The notes under the pieces: generated by a model
Told to the model about the DNA's origin: nothing
What the model saw: only the letters and a program-made list of their open reading frames with translations
Database searches by the model: none
From: CAWHOW01 sp963831005
Lineage (GTDB): Bacteria > Bacteroidota > Bacteroidia > Bacteroidales > CG2-30-32-10
Reading direction: 5' to 3'
Length of the DNA: 64,000 nucleotides
Assembly: GCA_963831005.1 (NCBI GenBank)
Contig: CAWHOW010000025.1
Coordinates: 1 to 64,000 of the forward strand
Position numbers and translations under genes: made by a program
Shown: in pieces, positions 17,332 through 26,509 of the stretch
Layout of the letters: every line of letters starts with the position of its first letter
Position numbering within the stretch: position 1 is the first letter of the stretch

Positions 17332-18384
17332 TTATCTCCTGGTATATTGGTTTTCGTAATATTTCTGATATTCGCCCGAAGTAACATTGTTCAGCCATTC
17401 CTCATTTGCAAGATACCAGTCAACAGTTTTATCAAACCCTTCCTCAAACTGCAATGAAGGGCTCCACCCAAGTTCTTTCTTAAGCTTGGTGGAATCTATA
17501 GCATAACGCAGATCATGTCCGGCACGGTCTTTTACAAATGTAATAAGCTTCTCCGATTCTCCCGCTGCCCTGCCAAGCTTCTTGTCCATTATCCGGCATA
17601 ATGCCAATACAAGGTCAATGTTTTTCCATTCATTATTTCCGCCAATATTATATGTTTCGCCGGTTCTGCCCTTATGATATATCATATCAATAGCTTTTGC
17701 ATGATCTTCTACAAACAGCCAGTCTCTGATATTTTCACCCTTTCCGTATACGGGCAACGGCTTACTGTTCTTGATATTATTGATGCAAAGCGGAATCAAC
17801 TTTTCAGGGAATTGGTTTGCACCGTAATTGTTGGAACAATTACTTATAACAATAGGAAGCTTATAGGTATGAGAATATGCCCTTACAATATGGTCGGAGC
17901 TTGCCTTTGATGCAGAATAAGGACTGCGCGGGTCGTAAGCGGTTTCTTCGGTAAAGTAACCTTCGTTTCCTAATGATCCGTAAACCTCATCAGTTGAAAT
18001 ATGATAGAACTTCTTGTCGGTGCAATTATCTTTCCAGATTGTTTTAGCAGCATTCAGCAGGTTAACGGTGCCCACAATATTGGTCATAATAAAATCCATC
18101 GGGCTTTCAATGGATCTGTCAACATGCGATTCAGCAGCCAAATGAATTACCCCGTCGAATTGATATTTCTGAAATAGTTCATTGATAAAATTGCCATCAA
18201 CTATATCACCTTTAACAAACTCGTAATTCTTTACTTTTTCAATATCAGAAAGATTTAAAAGATTACCGGCGTACGTAAGTTTATCAAGATTTATAATTTT
18301 ATACTCAGGATATTTTTTTACAAAAAGCCTTATTACGTGAGAGCCAATAAACCCGGCGCCGCCGGTGATTAATATTGTTTTCAT
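17332..18384 (-). CDS. rfbB: dTDP-glucose 4,6-dehydratase
   Basis: 350 aa. It is an extended SDR protein that makes dTDP-4-keto-6-deoxyglucose for deoxysugars of surface polysaccharide. The NAD-binding GGAGFIGSH is at residues 7-15, the catalytic STDEVYG segment is near 130 and the YSASK motif near 155. The frame is open to 18423, but the ATG at 18384 places the Rossmann motif at the normal position. Partner genes rfbA, rfbC and rfbD are absent from the window. The stop touches the cpsB-type gene. A repeat-rich gap of about 460 bp separates it from galE. Confidence 0.95.
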   Translation of the reverse strand: MKTILITGGAGFIGSHVIRLFVKKYPEYKIINLDKLTYAGNLLNLSDIEKVKNYEFVKGDIVDGNFINELFQKYQFDGVIHLAAESHVDRSIESPMDFIMTNIVGTVNLLNAAKTIWKDNCTDKKFYHISTDEVYGSLGNEGYFTEETAYDPRSPYSASKASSDHIVRAYSHTYKLPIVISNCSNNYGANQFPEKLIPLCINNIKNSKPLPVYGKGENIRDWLFVEDHAKAIDMIYHKGRTGETYNIGGNNEWKNIDLVLALCRIMDKKLGRAAGESEKLITFVKDRAGHDLRYAIDSTKLKKELGWSPSLQFEEGFDKTVDWYLANEEWLNNVTSGEYQKYYENQYTRR

Positions 18385-18846
18385 AATGAAGTTTAAAATG
18401 AATTTCCAATATCCAACTTCCAATAATGAATAATGAAGTTTAATTTATTTTACTGCCTATCTGTTTTAATCAAGTTATGCAAATAATTTTATAATTTGTT
18501 TTTGCGAATTTGTATAACAATGGATTTTAAATTATTTTCAATCTGCGAAAATCAGCGTAATCAGCGGGAAACAGAAAGAACTCCCGCAGATAGCGCAGAT
18601 ATACACAGAAAATCAATATTAAATTTTGACATAATAAATCTTTCAACTTGTTCGAAGCAGATAGGCAGTTTTATTTTTATTGTATTCTGCTATTGGTAAG
18701 TTAAGCTCACTCACACACATATAGATTGCTTCATCCTCCTTTGTCGGATTCGCAATGACGTCATTGCGAGGCGTTGCCCTGAGCCTGTTGAAGGCGGGAA
18801 GGACGAAGCAATATAAACGATACAATAATGTTAACATAACACTTTA
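18385..18846. repeat. Intergenic region with two dispersed hairpin repeats
   Basis: At 18541-18614 there is a sequence of the CTGCG/CAGCG type common between Bacteroidota genes, with arms ATCAGCGGGA and TCCCGCAGAT. At 18725-18812 there is a larger inverted structure: ATTGCTTCATCC and GGACGAAGCAAT at the ends, and a perfect 20-bp palindrome (arms TCGCAATGAC / GTCATTGCGA) at 18750-18769. It looks like two head-to-head copies of the CGTCATTGCGA...GAAGCAAT repeat. No gene is supported here. Confidence 0.7.
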
Positions 18847-19866
18847 TTATAATTTAATTATATCAAGATGTTTCTCCCACTTCCACGAAGAAAGCATCAT
18901 TTCATCAAGCCCCTTTTCTGCTTTCCATCCTAATTCATTATTTGCTTTCCTTGTATCAGCCCAAACCTTTTCAATGTCCCCTGGTCTTCTGTCAACAAAC
19001 TTATAGTTCAGCTTTTGCCCGCTAACCTTCTCAAATGAATTGATCGCATCAAGAACACTATATCCAATACCTGTACCAAGGTTGAATATCTCGTAATTTG
19101 ATCTCCCATTATGTTTTAACATTCTTTCGAAAGCAATTACATGGGCTTTCGCCAGATCAACCACATGGATATAATCGCGGATGCAGGTTCCGTCAGGAGT
19201 ATCATAATCATTCCCAAATACTCTAAGAAACTCTCTTTTACCAATTGCTGTTTGAGTGATATATGGCACAAGGTTGTTAGGTGTGCCTAAGGGCAATTCT
19301 CCTATCAATGCAGAATAGTGTGCGCCTATAGGATTGAAATATCTTAGCAATATTGCTTTTGCAGAATTACTGCAGGAGCTTTCAATTATCTCTTCCGAGA
19401 TTTGTTTAGTATGACCGTAAGGAGAAAATGCTTTCTTTATTGGAGCTTCCTCTGTAACCGGCAATATATCCGGCTGTCCGTAAACAGTGCATGATGAAGA
19501 AAAGACAAAGTTATTTACTTTGTAATCTTTCATGCAATCCAGCAAATTGATAAGTGAAACAAGGTTATTATGGTAATATTTCAAGGGTTGCTCTACCGAT
19601 TCATTCACCGCTTTAAAGGCTGCGAAATGTATTACTCCTGCAATGTCCTTATTGTTGTTGAAGAAATTTCTTGTAGCTTCTAAATCACACAAATCAAATT
19701 CATGAAATGCAGGAAGAATTCCTGTGATCTTTTCAATAGAATAAATTACATCTTTATGCGAATTGGAAAGGTTATCAATAATGATAACATCATATCCATG
19801 CTGCTGTAACTCAACAACAGTGTGAGAGCCAATATAGCCTGTTCCGCCGGTGACTAATATTTTCAT
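18847..19866 (-). CDS. galE: UDP-glucose 4-epimerase
   Basis: 339 aa, normal GalE length. The NAD-binding motif is GGTGYIGSHT (7-16). The catalytic Ser/Thr region is SSSCTVYG (about 122-129) and the Tyr-Lys pair is in YGHTKQ (about 150). RYFNPIGAH and NLGTGIGYSVL are standard GalE signatures. It interconverts UDP-glucose and UDP-galactose (possibly also the GlcNAc forms) for polysaccharide. It lies 18 nt after wbpA on the same strand, so the two are probably one operon. Confidence 0.95.
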   Translation of the reverse strand: MKILVTGGTGYIGSHTVVELQQHGYDVIIIDNLSNSHKDVIYSIEKITGILPAFHEFDLCDLEATRNFFNNNKDIAGVIHFAAFKAVNESVEQPLKYYHNNLVSLINLLDCMKDYKVNNFVFSSSCTVYGQPDILPVTEEAPIKKAFSPYGHTKQISEEIIESSCSNSAKAILLRYFNPIGAHYSALIGELPLGTPNNLVPYITQTAIGKREFLRVFGNDYDTPDGTCIRDYIHVVDLAKAHVIAFERMLKHNGRSNYEIFNLGTGIGYSVLDAINSFEKVSGQKLNYKFVDRRPGDIEKVWADTRKANNELGWKAEKGLDEMMLSSWKWEKHLDIIKL

Positions 19867-19884
19867 TTATTATCTTCAGAAAAA

Positions 19885-21183
19885 TTAAAGGCTCCAGTAA
19901 GTAAGGGTTTTAATCTTATTTCTGTATATTCCTTTCACATCAATCAGAACAGCTTTAGCAGCAGCCATCTTCATGAAATACTCTTCGGTAAATTCTTTAT
20001 AGGTCTTATGACCAACAGCAACAATAATAGCATCGTATTTTCCGGTAGGAATATCAACCAGTTCAAATCCGTATTCGTGTTTCAGGTCTTTAGAAGAAGC
20101 GAAGGGATCAACCACTTCAACATTCTTCATTCCATAAGTTTTTAATTCGCTTACTATATCGGCTACCCTTGAGTTTCTTATATCGCTCACGTCTTCCTTA
20201 AAGGTGGCGCCCATCACCAGCACTCTTGCCGTTAATACGTTTTTATCTGCAGCAATGATCTTTTTAACCGCTTGCTTTGCTATATAAAAACCCATCGAAT
20301 CATTAACAAAGCGTCCAGAGTTAATTATCTGCGGGTGATAACGGTATTCCTTTGCTTTGTATGTAAGATAATAAGGATCTACTCCTATACAATGCCCGCC
20401 AACGAGTCCGGGATAGAATTTCAAGAAGTTCCATTTTGTTCCTGCAGCTTCAAGCACTTCATATGTGTTAATTCCCATCCTGTTGAAGATGATAGAAAGC
20501 TCATTCATCAGAGCAATGTTCACGTCACGCTGAGTGTTTTCAATTATCTTGGCTGATTCGGCAACCTTTATTGATGAAGCTTTATGAACACCTGCCTTAA
20601 CAACAAGTTTATACACGTCCGCAACATTATCCAAAGATTCTTCATCGCAACCTGAAACTACCTTGATAACTGTAGTAATGGTATGATCCTTATCTCCTGG
20701 GTTTATTCTTTCAGGTGAAAAGCCTACTTTAAAATCTTTTACAAACTTTAATCCTGATAAATCTTCAAGAATAGGAATACAATCTTCTTCCGTACAGCCC
20801 GGATATACAGTTGATTCATAAACAACATAATCACCTTTCTTTAAAACTTTCCCAACAGTACGTGTTGCACTAAGCAAGGGTTTTAAATCAGGAAGATTGT
20901 GATCGTCAATAGGCGTAGGAACAGCAATAATATGAAATGTAGCCTTTTTCAGATCATCAGGATTTGCAGTAAAAAGAATATCACAATTTTCAAATGCGCA
21001 TGACGAAAGTTCTTCACTAGGGTCAATCTTATCTTTCATCAACTCAATACGGTCTTCCCTGATATCAAAACCTATCACTTTTATTTTCTTGGCAAATTCA
21101 AGTGCAATTGGTAAACCAACGTAACCAAGTCCTATCACTGATAAGCTGGTTTCTTTCTTCAATAATTCGTTATAAATGCCCAT
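19885..21183 (-). CDS. wbpA: UDP-N-acetylglucosamine 6-dehydrogenase, WbpA/TviB family
   Basis: 432 aa nucleotide-sugar dehydrogenase. The N-terminal NAD domain has VIGLGYVGLPIALEFAKK (about 16-33), the middle domain has VGFSPERINPGDK, and the catalytic cysteine is in GGHCIGVDPYYLTYKA (about 261-276). The C-terminal UDP-binding domain has GATFKEDVSDIRNSR. It oxidises a UDP-HexNAc to its uronic acid. The nearby wbpB, wbpD and wbpE homologues suggest it supplies UDP-GlcNAcA for a 2,3-diacetamido sugar. Repeat array C begins 66 nt upstream of the start codon. Confidence 0.92.
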   Translation of the reverse strand: MGIYNELLKKETSLSVIGLGYVGLPIALEFAKKIKVIGFDIREDRIELMKDKIDPSEELSSCAFENCDILFTANPDDLKKATFHIIAVPTPIDDHNLPDLKPLLSATRTVGKVLKKGDYVVYESTVYPGCTEEDCIPILEDLSGLKFVKDFKVGFSPERINPGDKDHTITTVIKVVSGCDEESLDNVADVYKLVVKAGVHKASSIKVAESAKIIENTQRDVNIALMNELSIIFNRMGINTYEVLEAAGTKWNFLKFYPGLVGGHCIGVDPYYLTYKAKEYRYHPQIINSGRFVNDSMGFYIAKQAVKKIIAADKNVLTARVLVMGATFKEDVSDIRNSRVADIVSELKTYGMKNVEVVDPFASSKDLKHEYGFELVDIPTGKYDAIIVAVGHKTYKEFTEEYFMKMAAAKAVLIDVKGIYRNKIKTLTYWSL

Positions 21184-21248
21184 TTTAATTTTTATTAATT
21201 ATTTTAATTCAGTTCAATTAAGTTTGCAGATGCGGCAAATGCCTCTTC

Positions 21249-21471
21249 AGACACGACAAACTAGTCAACATAAGTCACACTCGGGTTTACATAAGCCATA
21301 ATCAAGCGCTTGAATGCCATAATCAAGTGCTTCTTTGTTACACACGGGTTGTTGTGTTGTTTGCCACACCCGGGTGCTTGGTTGTCATAACGAGGGATGC
21401 TTCGGGCGCCTGATTATCATAATCGAGTGCCCGAATGCCACAAACCTGCGCTTGTTTATCGTATTATTGAA
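21249..21471. repeat. 21-bp repeat array C, degenerate (about 9 units)
   Basis: Units such as taatcaagcgcttgaatgcc, cactcgggtttacataagcc and cacccgggtgcttggttgtc recur with a 21-bp step. Two spacings are longer (26 and 32 bp). Cores include the perfect palindromes CAAGCGCTTG and CACCCGGGTG. No credible reading frame spans it. It lies between wbpB and wbpA in the leftward gene run, with about 120 nt of AT-rich DNA on the wbpB side. Confidence 0.85.
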
Positions 21472-21589
21472 GGCATTATTCGCCTTTGAAAGCTGTACTG
21501 TTGCAACATAACAGCATGAAATTGAATAATTTGTATATTTTGCGATATTATCGTTGCCCATTTAAGTAAATCAATATTACAATAAAAAT

Positions 21590-22544
21590 CTATTTGATAC
21601 TTTTTAAAAAAGGATGATAATCTCCTTTAAGACCTTCGGGCTTTGCATGCCTTATGGTATAAACTGTATTTATGCTCGGATATGAAACATCCAATCCGAA
21701 TCCGTTTCCTTTTAATATTTCTTTGTAGCTAAGCGTATGCAGATCGCCAAATCCCTCGCTGAATTCTATTTCTTTATCATTTACCAAGATTGAACGGTAG
21801 GTACGCTGGTTTGTTTTCTTCACTTTATCTGGCAGATCATTACTGTCAATACTCAGGAACCATCTAACTCTTGCATTTTTCAATTGTAAGGAACCCGCCA
21901 GCTTTATTATCGGAATAATAATGAACAATGTTTTTCTGAACATCACCAAATATCCAAATCAGCATGTCAAAGAAATGTATCCCAATATTCGTGGCTATGC
22001 CTCCTGATTTACTGGCATCACCTTTCCAAGACATAAAATACCAATGCCCGCGACTGGTGATGTACGTGAGATCTATATCGTATATTTTATCTTTTGGTCC
22101 GTTTTCAATTGTTTGTTTTAACTCTTTAATAGAGTCGTGCAAACGCAATTGCAGAATATTGTAAATCCTTTTTCCTGTTTCCTTTTCAATCACGCCCAGC
22201 GCATCAATATTCCAGGGATTAAGCACAAGAGGTTTTTCGCAAATGGCATGTGCATCATTCCTTAAAGCAAGACGAATATGCGAATCGTGTAAATAATTGG
22301 GAGAACAAATTGTTACATAATCAATCTTTTTTTCTCCCTGCCTACGTAGTTTATCAAGGTGGCGGTCGAAACGCTCTGATTCAAGGAAGAAATCTGCATT
22401 GGGAAAATAACTGTCCATAACCCCCACGGCATCATGTTTATCTAGAGCAGAAATAAGAACATTGTTTGTATCTTTAATCGCTTTCAAATGTCGCGGAGCA
22501 ATATAACCGGCAGCTCCTATCAGGGCAAAGTTTATATTTTGCAT
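21590..22544 (-). pseudogene. wbpB: WbpB-like oxidoreductase, frameshifted
   Basis: Two frames together make one Gfo/Idh/MocA-family protein of about 317 aa. The first (22544 down to 21864) has AALIGAAGYIAPRHLKAI-like NAD binding (actual text FALIGAAGYIAPRHLKAI), ICEKPLVLNPWN and GGIATNIGIHFFDMLIW. The second continues with QLKNARVRWFLSIDSNDLP and ends HAKPEGLKGDYHPFLKSIK. They join if one extra base is removed near 21890 (GG of ggaacc), giving AGGFLQLKNARVRW. WbpB oxidises UDP-GlcNAcA at C3 for transamination by WbpE. It overlaps wbpD by 13 nt. Sequencing error or real decay cannot be told apart here. Confidence 0.85.
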
Positions 22545-23137
22545 CTTACGTAATGTATTATTTTATCTTGCTGTACTTTATTTCCTTCTAACTTATAATT
22601 CTCTTTACTTTCCGGACAAATAGCAATTCCTTTTTCATCAAAATGTAAGCGATGCCCGTATTCGCTCATCCATCCTGCTTGTTTTGCAGGGTTTCCAATA
22701 ACGAGTGCATAAGGAGGAACTGTCTTTGTAACCACTGCTCCTGCACCTATAAAAGCATATTCCCCAATATCATGACCACAAACAATAGTGGCATTAGCGC
22801 CTATTGATGCTCCCTTCTTTACAACAGTCTTTGCATATTCATGCTTGCGAATAATTGCACTTCTTGGATTTATAATATTAGTGAAAACCATTGATGGCCC
22901 TAGGAAAACATCGTCTTCGCAAATGACACCAGTATATAAGGAAACATTGTTTTGAATTTTGACGTTATTCCCTAAAACTACATCCGGGGAAACAACAACA
23001 TTTTGTCCAATATTGCAGTTCTCACCAATAATACAATTTGACATGATATGAGTAAAATGCCATATTTTAGTGCCTTTCCCTATTATGCAGCCATCATCAA
23101 TAACAGCTGTTTCATGTGCGAAATATTCTTTTCCCAT
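22532..23137 (-). CDS. wbpD: UDP-2-acetamido-3-amino-2,3-dideoxy-glucuronate N-acetyltransferase
   Basis: 201 aa left-handed beta-helix acyltransferase made of hexapeptide repeats (IIGKGTKIWHF, IIGENCNIGQNVVVSP, VLGNNVKIQNNVSLY, ASIGANATIVCG, AFIGAGAVVTKTVPPYALVIGNPAKQAGW). The start HETAVIDDGCIIGKGTKIWHF is typical for WbpD/WlbB, which acetylates the C3 amino group made by WbpE. The stop overlaps the wbpB start by 13 nt and wbpE is 56 nt upstream, so it sits in an operon. Confidence 0.92.
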   Translation of the reverse strand: MGKEYFAHETAVIDDGCIIGKGTKIWHFTHIMSNCIIGENCNIGQNVVVSPDVVLGNNVKIQNNVSLYTGVICEDDVFLGPSMVFTNIINPRSAIIRKHEYAKTVVKKGASIGANATIVCGHDIGEYAFIGAGAVVTKTVPPYALVIGNPAKQAGWMSEYGHRLHFDEKGIAICPESKENYKLEGNKVQQDKIIHYVRCKI

Positions 23138-23193
23138 TATTAATGTTTTTCAAATTCCATAAATCACCTGAATCACATATTTGTAGTAAATAA

Positions 23194-24327
23194 CTATACT
23201 TTATTTACAAATTCTAAAACAGAAGTAGTAATATATTTTAATTGTTCTTCATCCAATTCCGTATGCATAGGCAACGAAACAACAGATTTTGCAAGGCTTT
23301 CAGATACGGGAAAGTCCTTCTCTTTGTATCGAGGATCCTTATAAGCTTTCTGCAAGTGCATTGGAACTGGGTAATATATCATGGCAGGAATTCCTTTTTC
23401 CTGTAAATATTCCGGCAGTTTATTCCGATCAATACCATTTGCAACTAAAGTATACTGATGAAATACGTGATTTGATTTTTTAAACCTTGCTGGTACTTTT
23501 AATTTGGGATTTGATTTAAAAGCATTATCATAATAAGCAGCTGCTTTATTACGAGCGGCGGCATATTCATCAAGATGTTTCAGTTTTATCCTTAGAATAG
23601 CAGCTTGAATGCTGTCAAGGCGGGAATTCACACCAATTGAATCATGATAATATCTTACTTTCATTCCGTGATTAACAACAACTCTGATTTCTTCGGCAAG
23701 TTTATCATCATTAGTAAATATTGCTCCGCCATCACCATAACATCCCAAATTCTTAGAAGGAAAAAATGAAGTGCAACCAACATGTCCTATAGTACCTGCT
23801 TTTTTCTTTGAACCATCTTTCATAATATAATCAGCACCTATTGCCTGAGCAGCATCTTCAATGACAAATAATTTATGTTTATCAGCAATGTCCATAATGG
23901 CATCCATATCAGTGCACTGACCGAATAAATGAACAGGAACAATAGCTTTTGTTTTTGGGGTAATTGCTCTTTCAATTGCCTTAGGATCAATATTAAAAGT
24001 TTCAGGATCAACATCAACAAGTAATATAGTTAATCCTAATAAAGCGATTACTTCAGCAGTTGCAACAAATGTAAAAGAAGGTGCAATCACTTCATCGCCC
24101 GGCTTAAGTCTGAGAGCCATCATAGCAACCTGCAATGCGTCCGTTCCATTTGCGCAAGGAATAACATGTTTTACATTAAGATATTTTTCCAGATCCTGCT
24201 GAAAGTTCTTCACTTCCGGACCATTGATAAAAGCTGACGAATCAATCACAGCATGAATAGCGCTATCGATTTCAGTTTTAATTTTATCGTACTGGCCTCT
24301 TAAATCAACCATTTGAATTTTTTTCAT
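23194..24327 (-). CDS. wbpE: DegT/DnrJ/EryC1-family sugar aminotransferase
   Basis: 377 aa PLP-dependent aminotransferase. The start is MVDLRGQYDKIKTEID; the cofactor region has ANGTDALQVAMMAL and DEVIAPSFTFVATAEV. The PLP lysine is in CTSFFPSKNLGCYGDGGA (about residue 190) and the C-terminal region has HQYTLVANGIDRN. In the WbpABDE pathway it transaminates the 3-keto sugar made by WbpB using glutamate. It is the first gene of the leftward wbpE-D-B-A run. Confidence 0.92.
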   Translation of the reverse strand: MKKIQMVDLRGQYDKIKTEIDSAIHAVIDSSAFINGPEVKNFQQDLEKYLNVKHVIPCANGTDALQVAMMALRLKPGDEVIAPSFTFVATAEVIALLGLTILLVDVDPETFNIDPKAIERAITPKTKAIVPVHLFGQCTDMDAIMDIADKHKLFVIEDAAQAIGADYIMKDGSKKKAGTIGHVGCTSFFPSKNLGCYGDGGAIFTNDDKLAEEIRVVVNHGMKVRYYHDSIGVNSRLDSIQAAILRIKLKHLDEYAAARNKAAAYYDNAFKSNPKLKVPARFKKSNHVFHQYTLVANGIDRNKLPEYLQEKGIPAMIYYPVPMHLQKAYKDPRYKEKDFPVSESLAKSVVSLPMHTELDEEQLKYITTSVLEFVNKV

Positions 24328-24445
24328 ATCAATTTACTTTTTTGAAAGCCTTTTAAAATTCAGGCAAATATAATTATTATTCTTGTTGCAAATTAGTTGT
24401 TTTATTAAAATACTATTTCCAAGATGTATACGTTATTTGCTATAA

Positions 24446-24476
24446 TTTGATGATTAACTAAAATTATTTAATTTTG
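24446..24476 (+). promoter_or_regulatory. Promoter of the 24484 gene (exact consensus)
   Basis: TTTG at 24446-24449, a 19-nt spacer and TAATTTTG at 24469-24476 form a perfect Bacteroidota promoter. The ATG follows only 7 nt after the -7 box, so the mRNA would be leaderless or nearly so. Confidence 0.65.
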
Positions 24477-24483
24477 TTGTGTT

Positions 24484-25242
24484 ATGAAAAGGATTTTATT
24501 CCCTGCTTTACTATTTTTCTTTTGCTTCAACCAATCTTCTTTTTCCCAGGTTAGCATAAAAGATTCATCTATTTCAATGTCGCTTTTCGGTTTTTCATAT
24601 GGGTACCAAAGGCCTGGGGGGGATTTGGCAAAGCGATTTTATTCTAATTCGAATATTGGTGGTTCATTCTTTTATAAAACAAAGTCAAACTGGCTTTTTG
24701 GAGTAGACGGTTATTATATGTTTCGCGATACTATTAAAGAAAACGATATTTTCAAATCTATTGAAACAAATGACGGCAGTATTATTGACGGCAACGGCAT
24801 ATATGCGATAGTTTATTTGCAGGAAAGAGGTTTTGATATAAGTGGAAGGGTAGGTAAGTTGTTTCCACTTTGGGGGCCAAATCAAAATTCCGGGTTTGTA
24901 ATTATGGCAGGCCCCGGCATGTTACTACATAAAATAAGGATTGAAAACCCTGACAATACTGCTTATCAAATCAAAGGAGATTATAAAAAAGGTTATGACA
25001 GGCTTACTGACGGAATCTCAGCCAATGAATTTATAGGTTATATGTATATTGGAAATAAAAGAATGATGACTTTTTATGCTGGATTTGATTTTACACAGGC
25101 ATGGACCAGAGACCGTCGGGGTTATAATTTTGACTTATATGGCCCTGATAATACACATCGGTTTGATATGCTATCAGGTATTAAAATTGGCTGGATAATA
25201 CCGATATATAAGATAGCTCCCGACAAATTTTATTACCATTAA
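24484..25242 (+). CDS. Secreted or outer-membrane beta-barrel-like protein
   Basis: 252 aa with a signal peptide (MKRILFPALLFFFCFNQSSFSQ). The mature part alternates aromatic and polar residues in likely amphipathic strands (FSYGYQRPGGDLAKRF, NWLFGVDGYYMFRD, MMTFYAGFDFTQAW, FDMLSGIKIGWIIPIYK) and ends near a Tyr-His, in keeping with an outer-membrane barrel of 8-10 strands. No family is recognised. It is followed after 12 nt by waaA, so a cell-envelope role is plausible. Confidence 0.75.
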   Translation: MKRILFPALLFFFCFNQSSFSQVSIKDSSISMSLFGFSYGYQRPGGDLAKRFYSNSNIGGSFFYKTKSNWLFGVDGYYMFRDTIKENDIFKSIETNDGSIIDGNGIYAIVYLQERGFDISGRVGKLFPLWGPNQNSGFVIMAGPGMLLHKIRIENPDNTAYQIKGDYKKGYDRLTDGISANEFIGYMYIGNKRMMTFYAGFDFTQAWTRDRRGYNFDLYGPDNTHRFDMLSGIKIGWIIPIYKIAPDKFYYH

Positions 25243-25254
25243 TAAAATAATACA

Positions 25255-26490
25255 GTGACTTTCCTTTATAATTTTTCTATTCGGATTTATCTTATTCTGA
25301 TCCATATTGCCTCCTTTTTTAATAAGAAAGCTAGGTTATGGATAAAAGGTCGTGAAGCTATTTTTGATAAGATTGAAAAAGAAATAAAGGTTGGGGATGA
25401 AATTATTTGGTTCCATTGCGCTTCTCTTGGCGAATTTGAACAGGGTAGGCCTGTAATTGAGAAATTAGGGCAGTATAGTGGGTATAAGATACTTCTTACA
25501 TTCTTTTCTCCTTCCGGCTATGAAGTACGCAGAAAATACTCAGGTGCAGATTATGTATTTTATCTACCTATTGATACCTCTTTTAATGCAAAGCGTTTCA
25601 TCAGCTTAATCAAACCTTCTGTTGTGTTTTTTGTGAAATATGAGTTTTGGTTCAATTATATCAGGGAACTAAAGGGTAAGAATATTCCTCTTTTTGTTAT
25701 TTCATCTAATTTCCGAGAGAATCAACATTTCTTTAAATGGTATGGCAAATGGTTCAGGAATCAGTTAGAAAGTTTTACTCATATTTTTGTTCAGAATAAG
25801 GAGTCACAGCAGTTGCTGAACAGCATAGGTATCAATCAGGTTACTGTGAGCGGCGATACCCGTTTCGACAGGGTCGCTGATATTACAAAAGATGTTAAGG
25901 ATTTTCCTGTTATTAATAAATTCTGTCAGGGTTCAGATGTATTTATTGCAGGCAGCACATGGCAACCAGACGAAGAAATTATTACCAAACTTATCAATTC
26001 TGAGAAAACAAATTATAAATTCATTATCGCACCTCATTTGGTAGATAAACCTCATATTGCAAGCCTTGTTGACAGGATAAAGAAAGGGCATGTAATGCTT
26101 TTTTCAGAAGCTGACGAGGAAAATGTGATGTACTCAAAGGTGTTAGTGATTGATTGCATAGGCATATTGTCACATTTGTACCGTTATGGCAAGATTTCAT
26201 ATATAGGCGGAGGCTTTGGAAGCGGCATTCATAACATACTTGAAGCTGCTACATTTGGAATGCCTGTAATTTTCGGACCCAAGTACCATAAGTTCCGCGA
26301 AGCCATTGACCTCATTAAAGCAAAAGGCGCTTTCAGCATAAGTAATGAATCTGAATTTATGAATATAGTGCTAAAGTTAAGCAACGAGCCGCAATATTTA
26401 ATGCAAACTTCCGTTATTGCTAGAAATTTTGTGCAAACAAACCTTGGCGCAACAGATATTATTTTGAAAGAAACGGAGAAGTATTTTTAA
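25255..26490 (+). CDS. waaA: 3-deoxy-D-manno-octulosonic acid (Kdo) transferase
   Basis: 411 aa GT30 glycosyltransferase that moves Kdo from CMP-Kdo to lipid A precursor at the inner membrane. It has an N-terminal membrane anchor, the active-site segment HCASLGEFEQGRP (about 54-66, with the catalytic Glu), FVKYEFWFNYI, AGSTWQPDEE and YIGGGFGSGIHNILEAATFG. The start codon appears to be GTG at 25255, as no ATG lies before the conserved N-terminus. It is 12 nt after the barrel-like gene, so the two are probably one operon. Confidence 0.93.
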   Translation: MTFLYNFSIRIYLILIHIASFFNKKARLWIKGREAIFDKIEKEIKVGDEIIWFHCASLGEFEQGRPVIEKLGQYSGYKILLTFFSPSGYEVRRKYSGADYVFYLPIDTSFNAKRFISLIKPSVVFFVKYEFWFNYIRELKGKNIPLFVISSNFRENQHFFKWYGKWFRNQLESFTHIFVQNKESQQLLNSIGINQVTVSGDTRFDRVADITKDVKDFPVINKFCQGSDVFIAGSTWQPDEEIITKLINSEKTNYKFIIAPHLVDKPHIASLVDRIKKGHVMLFSEADEENVMYSKVLVIDCIGILSHLYRYGKISYIGGGFGSGIHNILEAATFGMPVIFGPKYHKFREAIDLIKAKGAFSISNESEFMNIVLKLSNEPQYLMQTSVIARNFVQTNLGATDIILKETEKYF

Positions 26491-26498
26491 TATCTTTG
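26491..26498 (+). promoter_or_regulatory. -7 element before the DUF4190-type gene
   Basis: TATCTTTG is an exact TAnnTTTG match directly after the waaA stop codon and 11 nt before the ATG at 26510. A TTTG lies 24 nt upstream, a long spacing. Confidence 0.4.
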
Positions 26499-26509
26499 GC
26501 AACTGCAAT

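Noticed and set aside
18496..18837. Two short frames between rfbB and galE
   Set aside because: They are made of dispersed hairpin repeats and show no protein-like features.
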